DNA from: Forficula auricularia
Taxonomy: Eukaryota > Arthropoda > Insecta > Dermaptera > Forficulidae
Length of the DNA stretch: 64,000 nt
Direction: 5' to 3'
Assembly: GCA_024734495.1 (NCBI GenBank)
Contig: JALMQS010000187.1
Coordinates: 8,820,769-8,884,768, forward strand
The translations under genes and the position numbers were made by a program. This document shows, in pieces, positions 1 through 10,628 of the stretch. How positions within the stretch are numbered: position 1 is the first letter of the stretch; every line of letters begins with the position of its first letter. The notes beneath the pieces were generated by a model, which ran no database searches, was not told where the DNA came from, and was given only the letters and a program-made list of their open reading frames with translations.

Positions 1-500
1 CACAAATAATAGTCCAACGGTGTCAAATCGCAGCTCCGAGGTGGCCAAACGACATCAGCTCTGCGGCTGATAATGTGATCTTCAAAAACAGGGCGCAAAA
101 CATCGAGTGTAGCTTCGGCTGTGTGGCACGTAGCGCCGTCCTGTTGAAACCAAATGTTGCCAATATCCTCTTCAATTTTTGTGAACAAAAATTCGTTCAA
201 CATGGCCCGATAACGCCATTGACTGTAACGGCCACTCCTTGCTCATTTTCGAAGAAAAATGGCCCAATTATGCCTCTGGATCAAAATCCGGACCAAACAG
301 TGACTCGTTTTAGGTGCGTCGGCTTTTCGATGTATGCGTGCGGGTTTTCTGTGCCCCAAATGCGACAATTTTGCTTGTTTACATACCCGCCAAGATCAAA
401 ATGAGCTTCATCTGAAAAGATGATTTTTTTGGCAAAATCGGCATCTTCTGTAAGTGTAATGTCGCAATATTTCCCATCGTTGTTCAAGGGTATACACAAC
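1..500 (-). pseudogene. mariner-family (IS630/Tc1/mariner) transposase relic, partial
   Basis: Read on the minus strand, this is the catalytic half of a mariner-family transposase, which in an intact element would cut and paste its own DNA. Visible in order: IFSDEAHFDLGGYVNKQNC with the first catalytic Asp (around 420-395), RIWGTENPHAYIEKP, then a stop after VTVWSGF (near 281). In other frames follow GIIGPFFFEN, the second-Asp motif FQQDGATCHTAEATLDVLR, and WPPRSCDLTPLDYYL with the third Asp at the very start of the window. I count about 36 residues between the second and third Asp. At least one stop and one frameshift make it non-functional. The N-terminal DNA-binding domain is missing beyond about 500, and the C-terminus runs off the window edge. 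Family assignment is secure; the subfamily is not. Confidence 0.88.
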
Positions 501-709
501 CATATTCGTTCAGCGGAAGGATAAAACTAATTATCTGTCAAATCAAACATGAGCTAAGTGTTACCATTCACGAAATAAGCACTAGTTGAAAAAAAAACGT
601 TAGATGGCGGACCCTATATATATATATGGTATATATTAAGGATGCATAAGAAGAAAGAAAAAATATGTGTGAGCCTCATTCATATAAGCTCACGGAGGAA
701 GTGAAACTT

Positions 710-835
710 TAATTGAAAAGTTTTTATTTTGCCGAGAGTAGCAGAGTTGTTGAATCATAAAGAGAAACAAAGAGGTTGTTCTTAATCAAGCAGAGGACAA
801 TCTCTTTGTTTCACTTTATGAAGTGAAACTTGTTT
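710..835. repeat. Foldback MITE, family FB-A, copy 1 (short)
   Basis: A hairpin-type repeat. The unit AAAGAGAAACAAAGAGGTTG is followed by an inverted match (ACAATCTCTTTGTTTCACTTT) after a short loop, and is preceded by GAGAGTAGCAGAGTTGTTGA. The same arms occur at 8,727-8,950, 18,200-18,345 and 44,388-44,880 with different loops, so this is a dispersed foldback family. This copy has lost most of the loop (a TGCTTGATGCAAATAAACAT stretch in longer copies). No coding potential. Confidence 0.7.
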
Positions 836-848
836 AGCCGTAGATGTA

Positions 849-1195
849 AAAGTTGATTAAGTGAGAGGGTCGAGTCGTAGGTATTTATGCACTCGGGTTT
901 TGAAGGTTTGAAGATTATAAGTACTGTGAAAGATGGAGGTTGGGAGAGAGTTCCAGTTCCTTGAAGTCATTGGCGAATGAAGTGGTCCGGCACTTTTCTA
1001 ATTTGACCGCGAAAGAGTGTTGGGAGTCAGTCGGCAAAACGCGTGCTACGCACAAAGGATGCTTTGGGGGGGGGGGGATTATTGATTTTATCTCATCAGA
1101 GCACCTGCCGTGATAGTATCTATAGAAAAGTGAAAGGGCAGAGACATTTCTTCGCTGAGCTAGCGAGTCGAGGGAGTCGGTGAGGGTAGAATCGT
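849..1195 (-). mobile_element. Jockey-like non-LTR retrotransposon, 3' fragment (family J1, copy 1)
   Basis: The minus strand matches the C-terminal end of the J1 reverse transcriptase ORF seen better at 33,313-33,924. It carries the equivalent of EKCRTTSF...NWNSLP...YNLQTFK with frame breaks and a run of G at about 1,068-1,077. Only the last third of the ORF and the start of the 3' UTR remain. J1 has at least eight fragments in this window, all truncated at the 5' end, as is typical of target-primed reverse transcription. Confidence 0.8.
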
Positions 1196-2090
1196 ATTTG
1201 TTTTTATTGTCATAGAAGCTTAGCTAATTTTAATAATTTAAATAGTAATTGCACCATCAAAGTTCTACAAATTGAAACTAAACCTAGGTACTTTGAGAAT
1301 TTTTAGTTGAATAACAAGTAAACAATAAATAATCCAAATAATTTTTTAGTTTTATTTTTTAAAAAATTTTTTTAACAATGGTTAAAGACACATGCCTTGC
1401 TTGGTCATAGGGGTGACAAAAGTGAAAAGGTTAAGAAACACTGCCCTAGTGGAACCGTCTCAAACCTTTTTCTATACTCTCTTGAGATAATAACATATAT
1501 CTAGTGTTTGTTCTGACCAGTTAAAGAAATTAATTTCCCCTAAAGTCTCATTTGTAAGACCACACGGTTGACAATCGTTAAGTTATTACTTAAAATTTTT
1601 AATAACTGGGTTTTCCCTATAAAGTAAATACTAACTTTTATTCATTTATAATTCTAGACTATATTTTTCTAAAAACATAATTTTAAAAGACAATTGTTTT
1701 AAATTCATTCATTATTTAAATGATAGAGCTTTTTTAAAAGTGGAAATAAAATTTAAATAAAATCACGACTGTAATTGGAAACTCCAAAAAAAGGATGAAT
1801 GATGAATGAATTCTGGTTCTAGTCATGCATTTATATTTAAAGGCTGGAATAGAAAAATAAATATTATGAACTATTTAATTCGCCTGCTAGGAATAGGATC
1901 GTCCTGGCGAAAGACCACACAGATGGCGTCAAACGCTGCATATTCGATTGTGTTTAAAAAAGCAATAGAACAATTGGCTTCAATTATAGAACGAGTGAGA
2001 ATTTTTTGTGTGGGGATGTTTATTTTATTTTAATCAATTTAACGCATTAAAATATGTGAGAACTTCAATTTAAAAAAAAATAAAAGTGAA
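1196..2090. other. AT-rich spacer, no gene seen
   Basis: Low-complexity A+T-rich DNA with long A and T runs. The one ORF of about 75 codons (1,806-2,033) has no recognisable motif and is judged random. Confidence 0.5.
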
Positions 2091-2092
2091 AT

Positions 2093-2771
2093 ATCGTCGG
2101 CTGAGAATTAGAGTGAACCAAGTCTATTTTTAAAAATTTTTAACTATTAAGATACAAGACTTTCTTTTTACAAAATGAACCAAGTCCACTAGGGTGGTCC
2201 TTTATTTTGGTTATTATCGAATTTTACGCGGACAAGGGCTCATATGGTTCGAAATTAATTTAAAATAAATATCCCCCAACTTAGTAACACTAAGATATGG
2301 CAGTGTTTTATCTAGCTGTAGCTCCAAAATTGTAATAGCTAAAAATCTGTAATAATTCTGATGGATAGCTAGTATTATAAGGATAAAGTATACAGAGTTT
2401 CAAATTTTTTGAACCATTACTTTGGCCGGAATAAAAAATTGATATTTTAATGCCAAAAACCCCATGTTATTTAGATAAAAAACTTACATCTCTGGGGGTA
2501 CAGGTTATAATTGAGATAGAGACTTGATACTTGAGTGATATTTTTTCTTAATTTATTTTGAACCATATTAGCTCTTGTCCGCGTAAACATTCGAAAATAC
2601 TATAAAGTCCACTTGGTTCCATAGTATTTTTAGTTGTGATGTATCTTCTAAAACTCCGTGTAATAAATTACTATATCTCTTTAAAAACAATGGATCTGAA
2701 AACTTTGAACTTCAATTTCTCAAAATAACAATATGTGTACTTTGATCACTCCAATTCTCAGCTGACGATAT
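2093..2771. mobile_element. DNA element with TIR ATCGTCGGCTGAGAATTNGA (copy 1, interrupted)
   Basis: The left terminus ATCGTCGGCTGAGAATTAGA is inverted at the right end (CACTCCAATTCTCAGCTGAC ...). The same termini bound a 188-bp copy at 23,768-23,955, whose interior (about GGATCTGAAAACTTTGAACT) is also found here near 2,693. This copy is longer because a second inverted-repeat element sits inside it (2,190-2,615). No transposase ORF; a non-autonomous DNA transposon (MITE) of unassigned superfamily. Confidence 0.75.
2190..2615. mobile_element. Nested inverted-repeat element inside the 2.1-kb MITE
   Basis: The arm at about 2,200-2,265 (containing TTTACGCGGACAAGGGCTCA and TATGGTTCGAAAT) is repeated inverted at about 2,555-2,615 (ATATTAGCTCTTGTCCGCGT then AAACATTCGAAAATA). 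The outer element continues on either side, so this is a later insertion into it. No ORF. The superfamily is unclear and I could not find a clean target duplication. Confidence 0.6.
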
Positions 2772-3227
2772 TATAAGTTTTTAAACGTTCTTATAATGTT
2801 TTATAATCAAAATAAAGACCTATCTACACTATAATTACTCATGACAAGTTTGGTGACGAAAGAGCAACTTTATGTGTCAATTCTTTGTGTTTGATGTTTC
2901 ATATATTGCAACCTCATTCATTATATCTATTTAAGCCTTTTGATCATCTATTTTAGATCTCTACCTATATAACTAATTATTCTCTGAATAGCAGCAATAT
3001 ATGGAGAATGGAGATATAATCTTTGATGAAAGATTTGAAACATCAAAGAGATAGTAAGTATAATATGGCTATTCAAACCGTTACATCAAATTAGGGATTA
3101 TTTTACAAAATATTCTAGGAAATCTTTCATTTAAATTTATATAAGTTATAGGGTGATCCCACTTAATTGCAAATGATGTGATTCCATGATTATTTTATAT
3201 AGGACCCTTTTATAGTAAATCCCATTT
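2772..3227. other. AT-rich spacer
   Basis: No gene, no clear repeat boundary. Short stop-free stretches only. Confidence 0.45.
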
Positions 3228-3440
3228 TTCTTGTTTTTTTTTAGGTTTGAAAATTTTTTTAAGAATTCTCCCCCATTATTTTTGGGTTCTATTTCAACCA
3301 AAATCAGTTTAAACCTAATCATCTTAATATAATTATAAAAAATTACACGTGAAATTTGCTCTTAATATTCACACTAGTTTTTGAGCCAAAACGTACACAA
3401 AAATTTAGTAAAGTATATTATTAACTAAATTACTAACTAA
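3228..3440. repeat. Internal fragment of the ACTTTACCATACA MITE family (M family)
   Basis: Contains the diverged internal consensus of the M family (compare 37,980-38,260 and 58,600-58,780): a pyrimidine-rich CCCCCATT...TTTGGGT tract, AACCAAAATC, and ATTCACACTAGTTTTTGAGC. The terminal repeats are lost. Confidence 0.55.
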
Positions 3441-4537
3441 TGTAAGAGCTAACTCGGGACTACCCCTTCATCATCGTCATATAATAAATAAAGTGCTACA
3501 TGCTAGATCAACCCGGACCCATTGTTATTCTTGTGATATTTCAAGGGTATTTCTTTATTAAATTTTAATTATTATTATTTTTTGAGATTTAATGTTTTTG
3601 AGTTATCCCTTTCTTATAACTTGATGAGAGACTGAGATATTAATGACTTTTTGATTCATTTTTGGGATGTGAATGCGCAGCTATAGCTTATTATCTTGTA
3701 CTTTCCATTATAAAGTTAAATTTATTTTATTTGAATTAAAATATACTCAAATATTCTTGATTGTTAAAAATCCTTATGTACAATTTTTCATTACAATACT
3801 TCAAAAAGTACATTTCTAGAAAGGTTATTCACTTTTTCTTAGGTACTCTAACTGGCAGTAAAAATTAATAAAAATTAAAATTAATAGTATTTTTTGAATT
3901 TTTATGGAGATTTCTTTAGACACACATTTTGTATTATTTTATATGGATTTGGTGGCAAAATTAAATTATCTATAGTAATACCATATACTACAATAGTTTT
4001 CATAAAATATCATTTATGAATCAGTTCTGTGACACCCTGTACACGAACATAGAATTTTTTTTCAAATTAAAATCAGTTTTTTTAATACTTAGGTGACTTT
4101 AATAAATTAATTTGTAAATATTGGAATAAAATTAATTAAAATTTTAGAAAATATTTTATATACATATGAGTGGCATGTGGTCCATGAATGCTGTGGATGC
4201 GGCACATTCCTAAAATTTCAAACAATTAGAGTATTTTCATAAATATCGACTTCACAATTTCAGGAGGATCTTTAAATTTTTATTCGTTATTTCAAATATT
4301 TCTATAAAAAACATTTTTTTTTGTTTTGAAAAATAAGTATATTGGTTCTCGAAATGAAATAAAATTGTTGCATAGTTTCGAGGGCCAATTAAAATGAATG
4401 ATTTTTTCGAAAAGGGTGCCGATAGAAGGTTTCAAGTCCTGGTATCTCTTCCAGTTAAAGCATGTCAAAGACAAGTTCAGACGAGTTTGAATCGAATAAA
4501 AAATGTTCTCCCTAAGGAACTATTAAAATAGAAATAA
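3441..4537. other. AT-rich spacer
   Basis: No supported gene. A 60-codon minus-strand ORF (4,292-4,474) shows no motif. Sequence is A+T-rich with scattered homopolymers. Confidence 0.45.
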
Positions 4538-5471
4538 CTAGCTGCAAGGCCCGCCTTCGGCGGCCCTCTTGCCAGCCAGGGTGCACGCCCCTGAACTCCC
4601 CCCGCACCCCACCCTCATACCCCACTGCCCCCGAACCCCACCCAGCACATCCCACCCCCAGCACCATGCACCTGTGCCCACCCCCACCCCGCACCATCCC
4701 ACTACGTCTATGGACCCTCACCTGAACTCCCCATTCCACCCTGCACAACCCCACCCCCACCATCCCTCGGACCCCACCCTCCACCCCGCCCCATACTAAC
4801 ACCCCGGACCCCACCCCGCACCACCCCACTACGCCTCTGGGCCCTCACCTGATCCCCCCCATTACGCCTCTGGGCAATCACCTAAACCCTTCACTCCACC
4901 CTGCACCCCCCGGACCCCACCCCGTGCCCTCCATCCCCGCACCTAGTTTTTTTTCATTTCTAGCCTTCTAGTTACCAACAGATTATGTATACAAAATTTG
5001 GTTGAGTTTGTTCAAAAGCAAGAATTTTCATATTTTTACCTCCCCCTTTTTGGGTGTTTTTTTGGGAGAATTTCTTTAAACAAAAGTTGTCAGAGATCAC
5101 ATCCCCTACAACCCTGCTCATTATAAAATTTGCCGTAGAGTCAATAGATTAGGAATTATTTGATAATTTTCATTCGTGGGTCCCCCAAACCCCATTTCGG
5201 GGTCAAAACATCAAAACGTTATATAGCAAAAAACGTGAGTTCAAAGACATCTGATGTAAATATGAAATTTCATAATAATACCTTAAGCCGTTTTTACGTG
5301 AATCGTGAGCAACTTTTCGGAAACGACGGAAACATACCGACATACAGACAGACAGGCAGACATACAGACATACATACAGACAGGCATTTTGTTGAGGGTG
5401 TTTATAACTTTGCTTGAAACGTGTAACCAAAATTTGGCGTGATTTGGAGCAATGTACAGTCAAAACTTAAA
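4538..5471 (-). mobile_element. Non-autonomous Helitron, inverted copy (Hel1-L)
   Basis: On the minus strand this ends with the typical Helitron 3' structure: a GC-rich hairpin GGGCCGCCGAAGGCGGGCC followed by TTGCAGCTAG, here at 4,538-4,570. The interior matches the plus-strand element at 5,472-6,419: an ACGCC-AAATTTTGGT block near the 5' end, a CAGA/TACAGACA tandem tract (5,340-5,385), a block ending in CTTTTGTTTAAAGAAATTCT, the segment ACAAAATTTGGTTGAGTTTG, and a C-rich tandem tract (4,567-4,945). The 5' terminus is degenerate and merges into the TATATA junction with its partner. It encodes no Rep/helicase, so it would depend on an autonomous Helitron. Confidence 0.82.
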
Positions 5472-6419
5472 TCTATATATATAAAATTAAGGCTTTGTCT
5501 GTACATTGCCCCAAATCACGCCAAATTTTGGTTGCACACGTTTTAAGCAAAGTTATGAACGAAAACACCCTCAACAAAATTCATGTCTGTCTGTCTGCGT
5601 GAATGTATGTATGTCTGTATGTCTGTCTGATTCAGTGGTTTCCGAAAAGTTGCTCACGATTCACGTAAAATCGGCTCAAAGGATTATTATGAAATTTCAT
5701 ATTTACATCAGATGTCTTCTAACTTACGTTTTTAGCTATATAACGTTTTGATATTTTGACCCTAAAAGGGGGTTGGGGGGGCGCACGAATGAAAATTATC
5801 AAATAACTCCTAAATTATTAACCCTACGGCAAATTTTATGATAAAAAAAGTTGTAGGGGATGTGATTTCTGACAACTTTTGTTTAAAAAAATTTCCCCAA
5901 AAAACCACCCAAAAAGTGGGGAGGGTGAAAAAATGTAAATTCTTGCCCTTGGAGCAAACTCAACCAAATTTTGTATACATAATCTGTGGGTAACTAGAAG
6001 GCTAAAAATACAAAATCTCGGTGCGGGGGTGGAATGGGGGTGGGGTGATGAGTGCGGCTGAGTGGGGTGGGGGTGCAGGGGGTGGTGCGGGGTGGAGTCC
6101 AGGGGGCATAGTGGGGGTGGGCTCCAGGGGGCTAGGCGGGGGTGTGGTGCGCGGGTTGGAAGGCACGGGGTGGGGTGCGAGTGGTGGTGTGGGGGTGGGG
6201 GTTGGGAACGGGTGAGGGGTGAGGGTGCTGGAGGGGTTTTGGCGATGGGGGTGGGGGTGAGGGGAGTTAGTGGGTTAGGGTGTGGGGGTGGGGGTGCTGG
6301 GTGGGTTTCGGGGGGTGGAGGGTGGCAGTGGGGGTGAGGGTGGGGTTCGAGGGATGGGGGTCCAGGGGGCGTGTCCCCTGGTTAGCAAGAGGGCCGCCGA
6401 AGGCGGGCCTTGCAGCTAG
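5472..6419 (+). mobile_element. Non-autonomous Helitron, intact ends (Hel1-R)
   Basis: Starts with TCTATATATATAAAATTAAG and ends with a hairpin (GGGCCGCCGAAGGCGGGCC) 8 bp before a terminal CTAG. The flanking bases are A on the left (5,471) and T on the right (6,420), which is the Helitron A^T insertion preference. No terminal inverted repeats and no target duplication, as expected for this class. The interior holds a CTGT/TGTATG microsatellite (5,585-5,632), a shared block CAAACTCAACCAAATTTTGT and a G-rich tandem tract (6,015-6,375). No Rep or helicase ORF. ORFs across the G-rich tract are compositional artefacts. Confidence 0.88.
6015..6375 (+). repeat. G-rich minisatellite inside Helitron
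   Basis: About 360 bp of GGGGTGGGGGTG-type units with a marked strand bias (G on plus). The inverted partner Helitron holds the complementary C-rich tract at 4,567-4,945. Multiple runs of three or more G in close succession would permit G-quadruplex folding in transcripts or single-stranded DNA. Confidence 0.85.
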
Positions 6420-7160
6420 TTTTATATATATAAATACAAAAATGATATAAATAAAGATGTTTTGAGAACTTTTGGAATAATCCATTTCTAAGAACTCTCA
6501 ATATATAAGATTGGAAATAACTAAAGATGCTATAGACAAGTTATAGCTTGCTTATAGCAATAAAATTAGGAGAAATTTAAGATTTTCTTATAGGAGAGGC
6601 TGATTCATTGTGGAAGATGGTCGATTTCCATCTAAGGGACTGTGCAGTTTAAGTCATAAGAATTAATTTCTGAATCTTACCTTCACTCACACAAATCAAT
6701 ATCAGTTTGGGACGAAGGCCCCAAAATATAATTTTAAATTTAAAAAATTACGAAAATGATGCCGTATTTGATGAAATTTTCAAAAAAAAATCGAAGATTA
6801 AAATAAAATTTCAAAAAATGAAGGGTACCTACTTTTTTGGACAGCATCCCCTAATTGGAAAGTCACCAACCGCCACTGATACATATATATTAGATTTTCG
6901 TGAATTTACTTTTATATAGTGTGTTGATAATTTATGATTATTTTTAACTATCTTCTCAGCTTGATTCAAAATCATATTCTTAGTTGTATTTTAGAGTGAA
7001 AGAATCCTCAATGGAAATCACAAATTATTAGTGTAATCGAAATCATTATTTCTTTATATTCCTTTCAAAAAATAAAAATGATTAAATCAACTGATTCCAA
7101 GTTAGATGTTTCACGGAAAGTTTTCTTTCTATTTCCGAGATGATCTATCTCTAAAATCCT
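6420..7160. other. AT-rich spacer
   Basis: No supported gene. A 70-codon plus ORF (6,707-6,919) is Lys/Ile/Phe-rich, as expected by chance in A+T-rich DNA. A CT microsatellite lies at about 7,171-7,190. Confidence 0.45.
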
Positions 7161-7199
7161 TTTTTCTATTTCTCTCTCTCTCTCTCATTGGAATATGAA

Positions 7200-7770
7200 T
7201 TTATTTTCAATTTCCTGAGGAGTGAACTTTGAAATTCATCGAGAGAATCGAGGATGCGGTATGTCAGTTCAATTCAGGATAAGACGATAGACAAGGGAGG
7301 AGATGGTTCGCAGCGGAGATGGACGCCTGGAAGAACCGAGCAGTTGATCGTCAACCCACCGGAAATGGGTCGAACGGAAGTTGAGAAGTGAGGAAGCCTT
7401 GTATCGTCCGTTCTCCCCAGTGAAAGGACCCACCCACACCAGATATCTCATTCCGACAACTTGGGGAATCGCCTGCCGAGCTAGTTATTACTTAACTAAA
7501 TGGTCACATCGAAGAAGTCAAGCGAGATTCTGATCTCAGTTGAGAGATTATTTGGGTTTAATGAGAGATAAGGGTGCGGGGAATATCTATAGATACTCTC
7601 GACTTTTGGCTCAAACCTTTCGGGCGCTTGATACGCTTCTCTGACCTTATCCTCCATCTGACAGCTAACACACAACTCAAATATAATACAATAGATCGAT
7701 TGGTTCGGTCAGTAGTCATCCAGCCAAGCGGCAGAAACGATTGATCCGTTGATTTCAAGAAAAGAGGCCT
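7200..7770. other. Block of balanced base composition, unassigned
   Basis: Unlike its surroundings, this stretch is not A+T-rich and has no repeats elsewhere in the window. Minus-strand ORFs of 60 codons (7,269-7,451) and 66 codons (7,558-7,758) lie in it, but they share no known motif and I see no convincing splice signals. It could be unique host DNA (untranslated exon, regulatory region) or an old single-copy insertion. Confidence 0.3.
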
Positions 7771-7978
7771 CTTTAAGAAATAAAATACTTTAATTCAAGA
7801 ATAATGAAGTGTGAAATCATTTTCTTTCATAATCTTTATTTAATCATTAAAAATCTATCATGAGTTGTACTTTCACCCGCAGACATTTTTTGAAAGAAAA
7901 AGAAAAAAAGATTTCTTTAATAAATATGTGAATTTATCTATATGGTATATGGTATATGTTGAATTAAAAACCAATTTT

Positions 7979-8327
7979 TAGTAAGAACGCGTTCTTACTA
8001 GTTAAAACGCTTTCACTGAATTCCTTTATGGCAACTAGAGTCCACTGATGTTGTTTGAGTCTGGTTCAAAGGTCTAGAATCGTCATTTTTGACCTTCCGC
8101 CTCATTTTTTAAATGAAAATGTAAAAAATTAGAAGCAAAGTTGTAGAGGATGTATTTTTGACATTTTCGTTTAAAAATTTTTGAAAATAAAAAACCAAAA
8201 TGAGGCGGAAGGTCAAAAATGAAGATTCTAGACCTTTGAACCAAACTCAACCAACATCATTAAACTCTAGTTGCCATAAAGGTATTCAGTGAAACGCGTT
8301 TTAACTAGTGAGAACGCGTTCTTACTA
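7979..8327. mobile_element. Foldback element with self-palindromic termini (FB-B)
   Basis: About 349 bp that is almost wholly an inverted repeat. Both ends carry the perfect 20-nt palindrome AGTAAGAACGCGTTCTTACT (right-end copy differs at one base), followed inward by AGTTAAAACGC, TCACTGAAT, GGCAACTAGAG and a GGTCTAGAAT / GACCTTCCGCCTCATTTT block mirrored around position 8,150. No ORF. The class is unknown; it behaves like a MITE or foldback transposon. A Helitron fragment follows 20 bp to the right. Confidence 0.8.
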
Positions 8328-8349
8328 AAAAAGGGGTTTTTACAGCAAC

Positions 8350-8659
8350 ATATATAAAATTAAGGTTTTGTCTGTGCATTCGTCCGAAATCTCGCTAAAT
8401 TTTGGTTGCACACGTTTCAAGTAAAGTTATGAACGAAAACACCCTCAACAAAATACCTGCCTGTCTGTATGTATGTATGTTTCCGTGGGTTCCGCGAAAA
8501 TCCTGCTCACGATTCACGTAAAAACGGCTAAAGGGATTATTATGAAATTTAATATTTTGTTCAGATGTCTTTTAACTTAAAATCTTAGCTATATAACGTT
8601 TTGATATTTTGACCTCAAAAGGTGATTTGGGGGAGGTTAGCACGAGGGCCGCCGAAGTC
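8350..8659 (+). mobile_element. Helitron Hel1 fragment, internal deletion and broken 3' hairpin
   Basis: Begins ATATATAAAATTAAGGTTTT like Hel1-R, runs through the CACACGTTTCAAG block and the TGTATG repeat, then jumps directly to GAGGGCCGCCGAAG. The second half of the 3' hairpin and the CTAG are missing, so it is cut inside the hairpin. A similar break is seen in the fragment ending at 36,455. Confidence 0.75.
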
Positions 8660-8726
8660 AGTGTCAAACTCATTCAAATAGCCTTGGACTCAAGCCTCTA
8701 TTTATCGATAATAATATATTTTGCAC

Positions 8727-8950
8727 AAAGAGAAACAAAGAGGTTGTCCTATGCTTGATGCAAATAAACATACACACATATATATCGAGACGGTATATCT
8801 GTATATATATAATATTATTTATTTATTTATATACAGATATATCATCTCGATATATATGTGTGTATGTTTATTTGCATCAAGCAGAGAAAAACCTCTTTGT
8901 TTCTCTTTGTGAATCAACAACTCTGCTACTCTCGGCCAAACAAAAACTTT
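8727..8950. repeat. Foldback MITE FB-A, copy 2 (long palindrome)
   Basis: A nearly perfect palindrome: AAAGAGAAACAAAGAGGTTG, GCTTGATGCAAATAAACATA and CACACATATATATCGAGA are mirrored after a central TATATAATATTATTTATTTA loop, ending in CTCTTTGTTTCTCTTTGTGA and CAACTCTGCTACTCTCGGCC. Apparent ORFs here come from the palindrome, not from a gene. Confidence 0.85.
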
Positions 8951-9833
8951 TTAATTTAATATATTTTGCATTTTTTAATGAGTTGAAAATTCTTTTCAAA
9001 GGCGAAGGAGCTATAGAATTTTTAAAGTTAAATTTTTTCGAACTAATGAAAATGAAAGTTAAAATTTCGTACAGGTGAGGTTGTTTAAAAAGTGAAAAAA
9101 GTGAAGATGATATAAATATTAAAATAAGCTCGGAAAAAATAAAATTTAACAAGGTAGGATTAAATTTAAAAGGATGTGCTAATATGCTACGAAGGATGGG
9201 GGATTCTCAAAGAAATTAAAATGACTAAATTTCAAAAATTAGAAAAAGTTAAAATTGAGCATGATATATTTGAAAAGATATGAGTTGTAACTTAGCTAGG
9301 GAAGCTGATATTCTCAAGATTACTAGAAAATGTATAATTTAAAAAATACCCCAAAGGGGACGAGTTGGAGATTCTTCAAAGAATGTAGAAGAATCCTAAA
9401 TTAAGGTCTGATAAAAATATAGGTAAAGTCAACAGTTTTGAAAATATTTTATTGTGATATTAAAAATTGATTATAGGTATATATATTTTGATTAAAATCG
9501 GGCCCAAAATAAGAGGGCTCCAAAAAAATAAAATTGTAACTATTCCTTAGAACACCAGCAAATTATAATATATAGTTATAAACTCTTTAATTAAAGAAAT
9601 TGAATCTTATTACGAGAAAATTGTGTTTAGTTAGAACTTCGGTTAGAGCGAAAAGGAAAAAATATGAATCAGATTGATTTGCTTCTGGCCACGCATTCAA
9701 ACCACAAGCCAAAATGACAGTCAAAATTAACAAACATTATTTCGGTTTTTTATATTCCAATTTTATTCTGATCCTCTAAAATACATTAGGTATTTATTAA
9801 TTATTAATACTCAAAATATTCTCCATTGTCAAA
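8951..9833. other. AT-rich spacer
   Basis: Overlapping ORFs on both strands at 8,755-9,152 are low-complexity. No gene or clear repeat recognised. Confidence 0.4.
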
Positions 9834-10122
9834 ATTAATAATATAACTTCATTATTCTTCTTATCAATTTTGCATTATTAAAAGAGAAAGAAAAATCTTA
9901 ATTTTTGAAAAATTATTATTTTTAATATATGTTTCGGGCCTAGTCGAGCCCATCTTCAATTAACATAAAACAATTTTTACTTTACATAATTGTTTTGTGT
10001 TAACTTGATGGGTTCGACTAGATCCGAAACATGTATTAAAAATAATAAATTTTTCAAAAATTAAGAAGATTTTTCTTTCTCTTTTAATAATGAAAGATTG
10101 ATAAGGAAGTTATATTATTAAT
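9834..10122. repeat. Long inverted repeat LIR-1 (hammerhead-like core, degenerate)
   Basis: The left arm 9,834-9,970 (ATTAATAATATAACTTCATT ... AAAAGAGAAAGAAAAATCTT ... ATGTTTCGGGCCTAGTCGAG) is mirrored by the right arm 10,005-10,122. The right arm reads TTGATGGGTTCGACTAGATC then CGAAACATGTA, which resembles the C/TTGANGA-stem-CGAAAC pattern shared with other inverted repeats here. No ORF. Confidence 0.75.
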
Positions 10123-10488
10123 AAAAATACTTGATTAATTAATTCTAAACTTCTATGTCGATTTTATCTTCTTTTAATTTTTTCAAAACTCGAATATGCA
10201 TTTATTTAAATTTGAATATTTTGAGCTTTTAGATTTTGCACGTTGGTCTTGGTTCTATCTGCCTTCAAATATAAAAATCAAAATTATAGTCTTTTCAATC
10301 TATTTTAAGACTTCATCTGACTTGAAAACGACTCCAGAAATAGGGGATGAAACGTCGTGTAGTGCATAAAATGTGTAATTTAAGTGGTTTCATTCTTAAC
10401 ATCATTCCTGATAAAGATTATATTAATGTATATTTTAATAGTTTTTAAGGAATTTACTGTTGGTACTTGGTGAAACATTTTTTAAAAA
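10123..10488. other. AT-rich spacer
   Basis: Nothing recognised. Confidence 0.4.
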
Positions 10489-10628
10489 TTATTGGATAAA
10501 AAATATTTGGTAGGTTTCACATTAAGATATAAAAATAAATTCGTTTTATTTTTATATAAGATATAAAAATAAATTCGTTTTATTTTTATATCTTAATGTG
10601 AAACCTACCAAGTATTTTTTATTCAATA
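10489..10628. repeat. Long inverted repeat LIR-2
   Basis: Arms of about 70 bp, near-identical: TTGGTAGGTTTCACATTAAG ATATAAAAATAAATTCG is repeated in reverse complement ending CTTAATGTGAAACCTACCAA, with virtually no loop. A young foldback or the product of an inverted duplication. Confidence 0.8.

Noticed and set aside
4512..4829. ORFs of 76-105 codons on both strands in the C-rich tract
   Set aside because: Pro/His and Gly/Val/Trp-rich products of a simple C-rich or G-rich repeat within a Helitron; no conservation or start context.
5160..5751. ORFs with CVCLSVCMSVC-type peptides
   Set aside because: Translation of CTGT/TGTATG microsatellites in the Helitrons.
6021..6485. Gly-rich ORFs (64-91 codons) in the G-rich tract
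   Set aside because: Repeat-driven composition; the same tract on the other Helitron gives different frames.
8721..9152. Overlapping ORFs on both strands
   Set aside because: Generated by the foldback palindrome and A+T-rich DNA.
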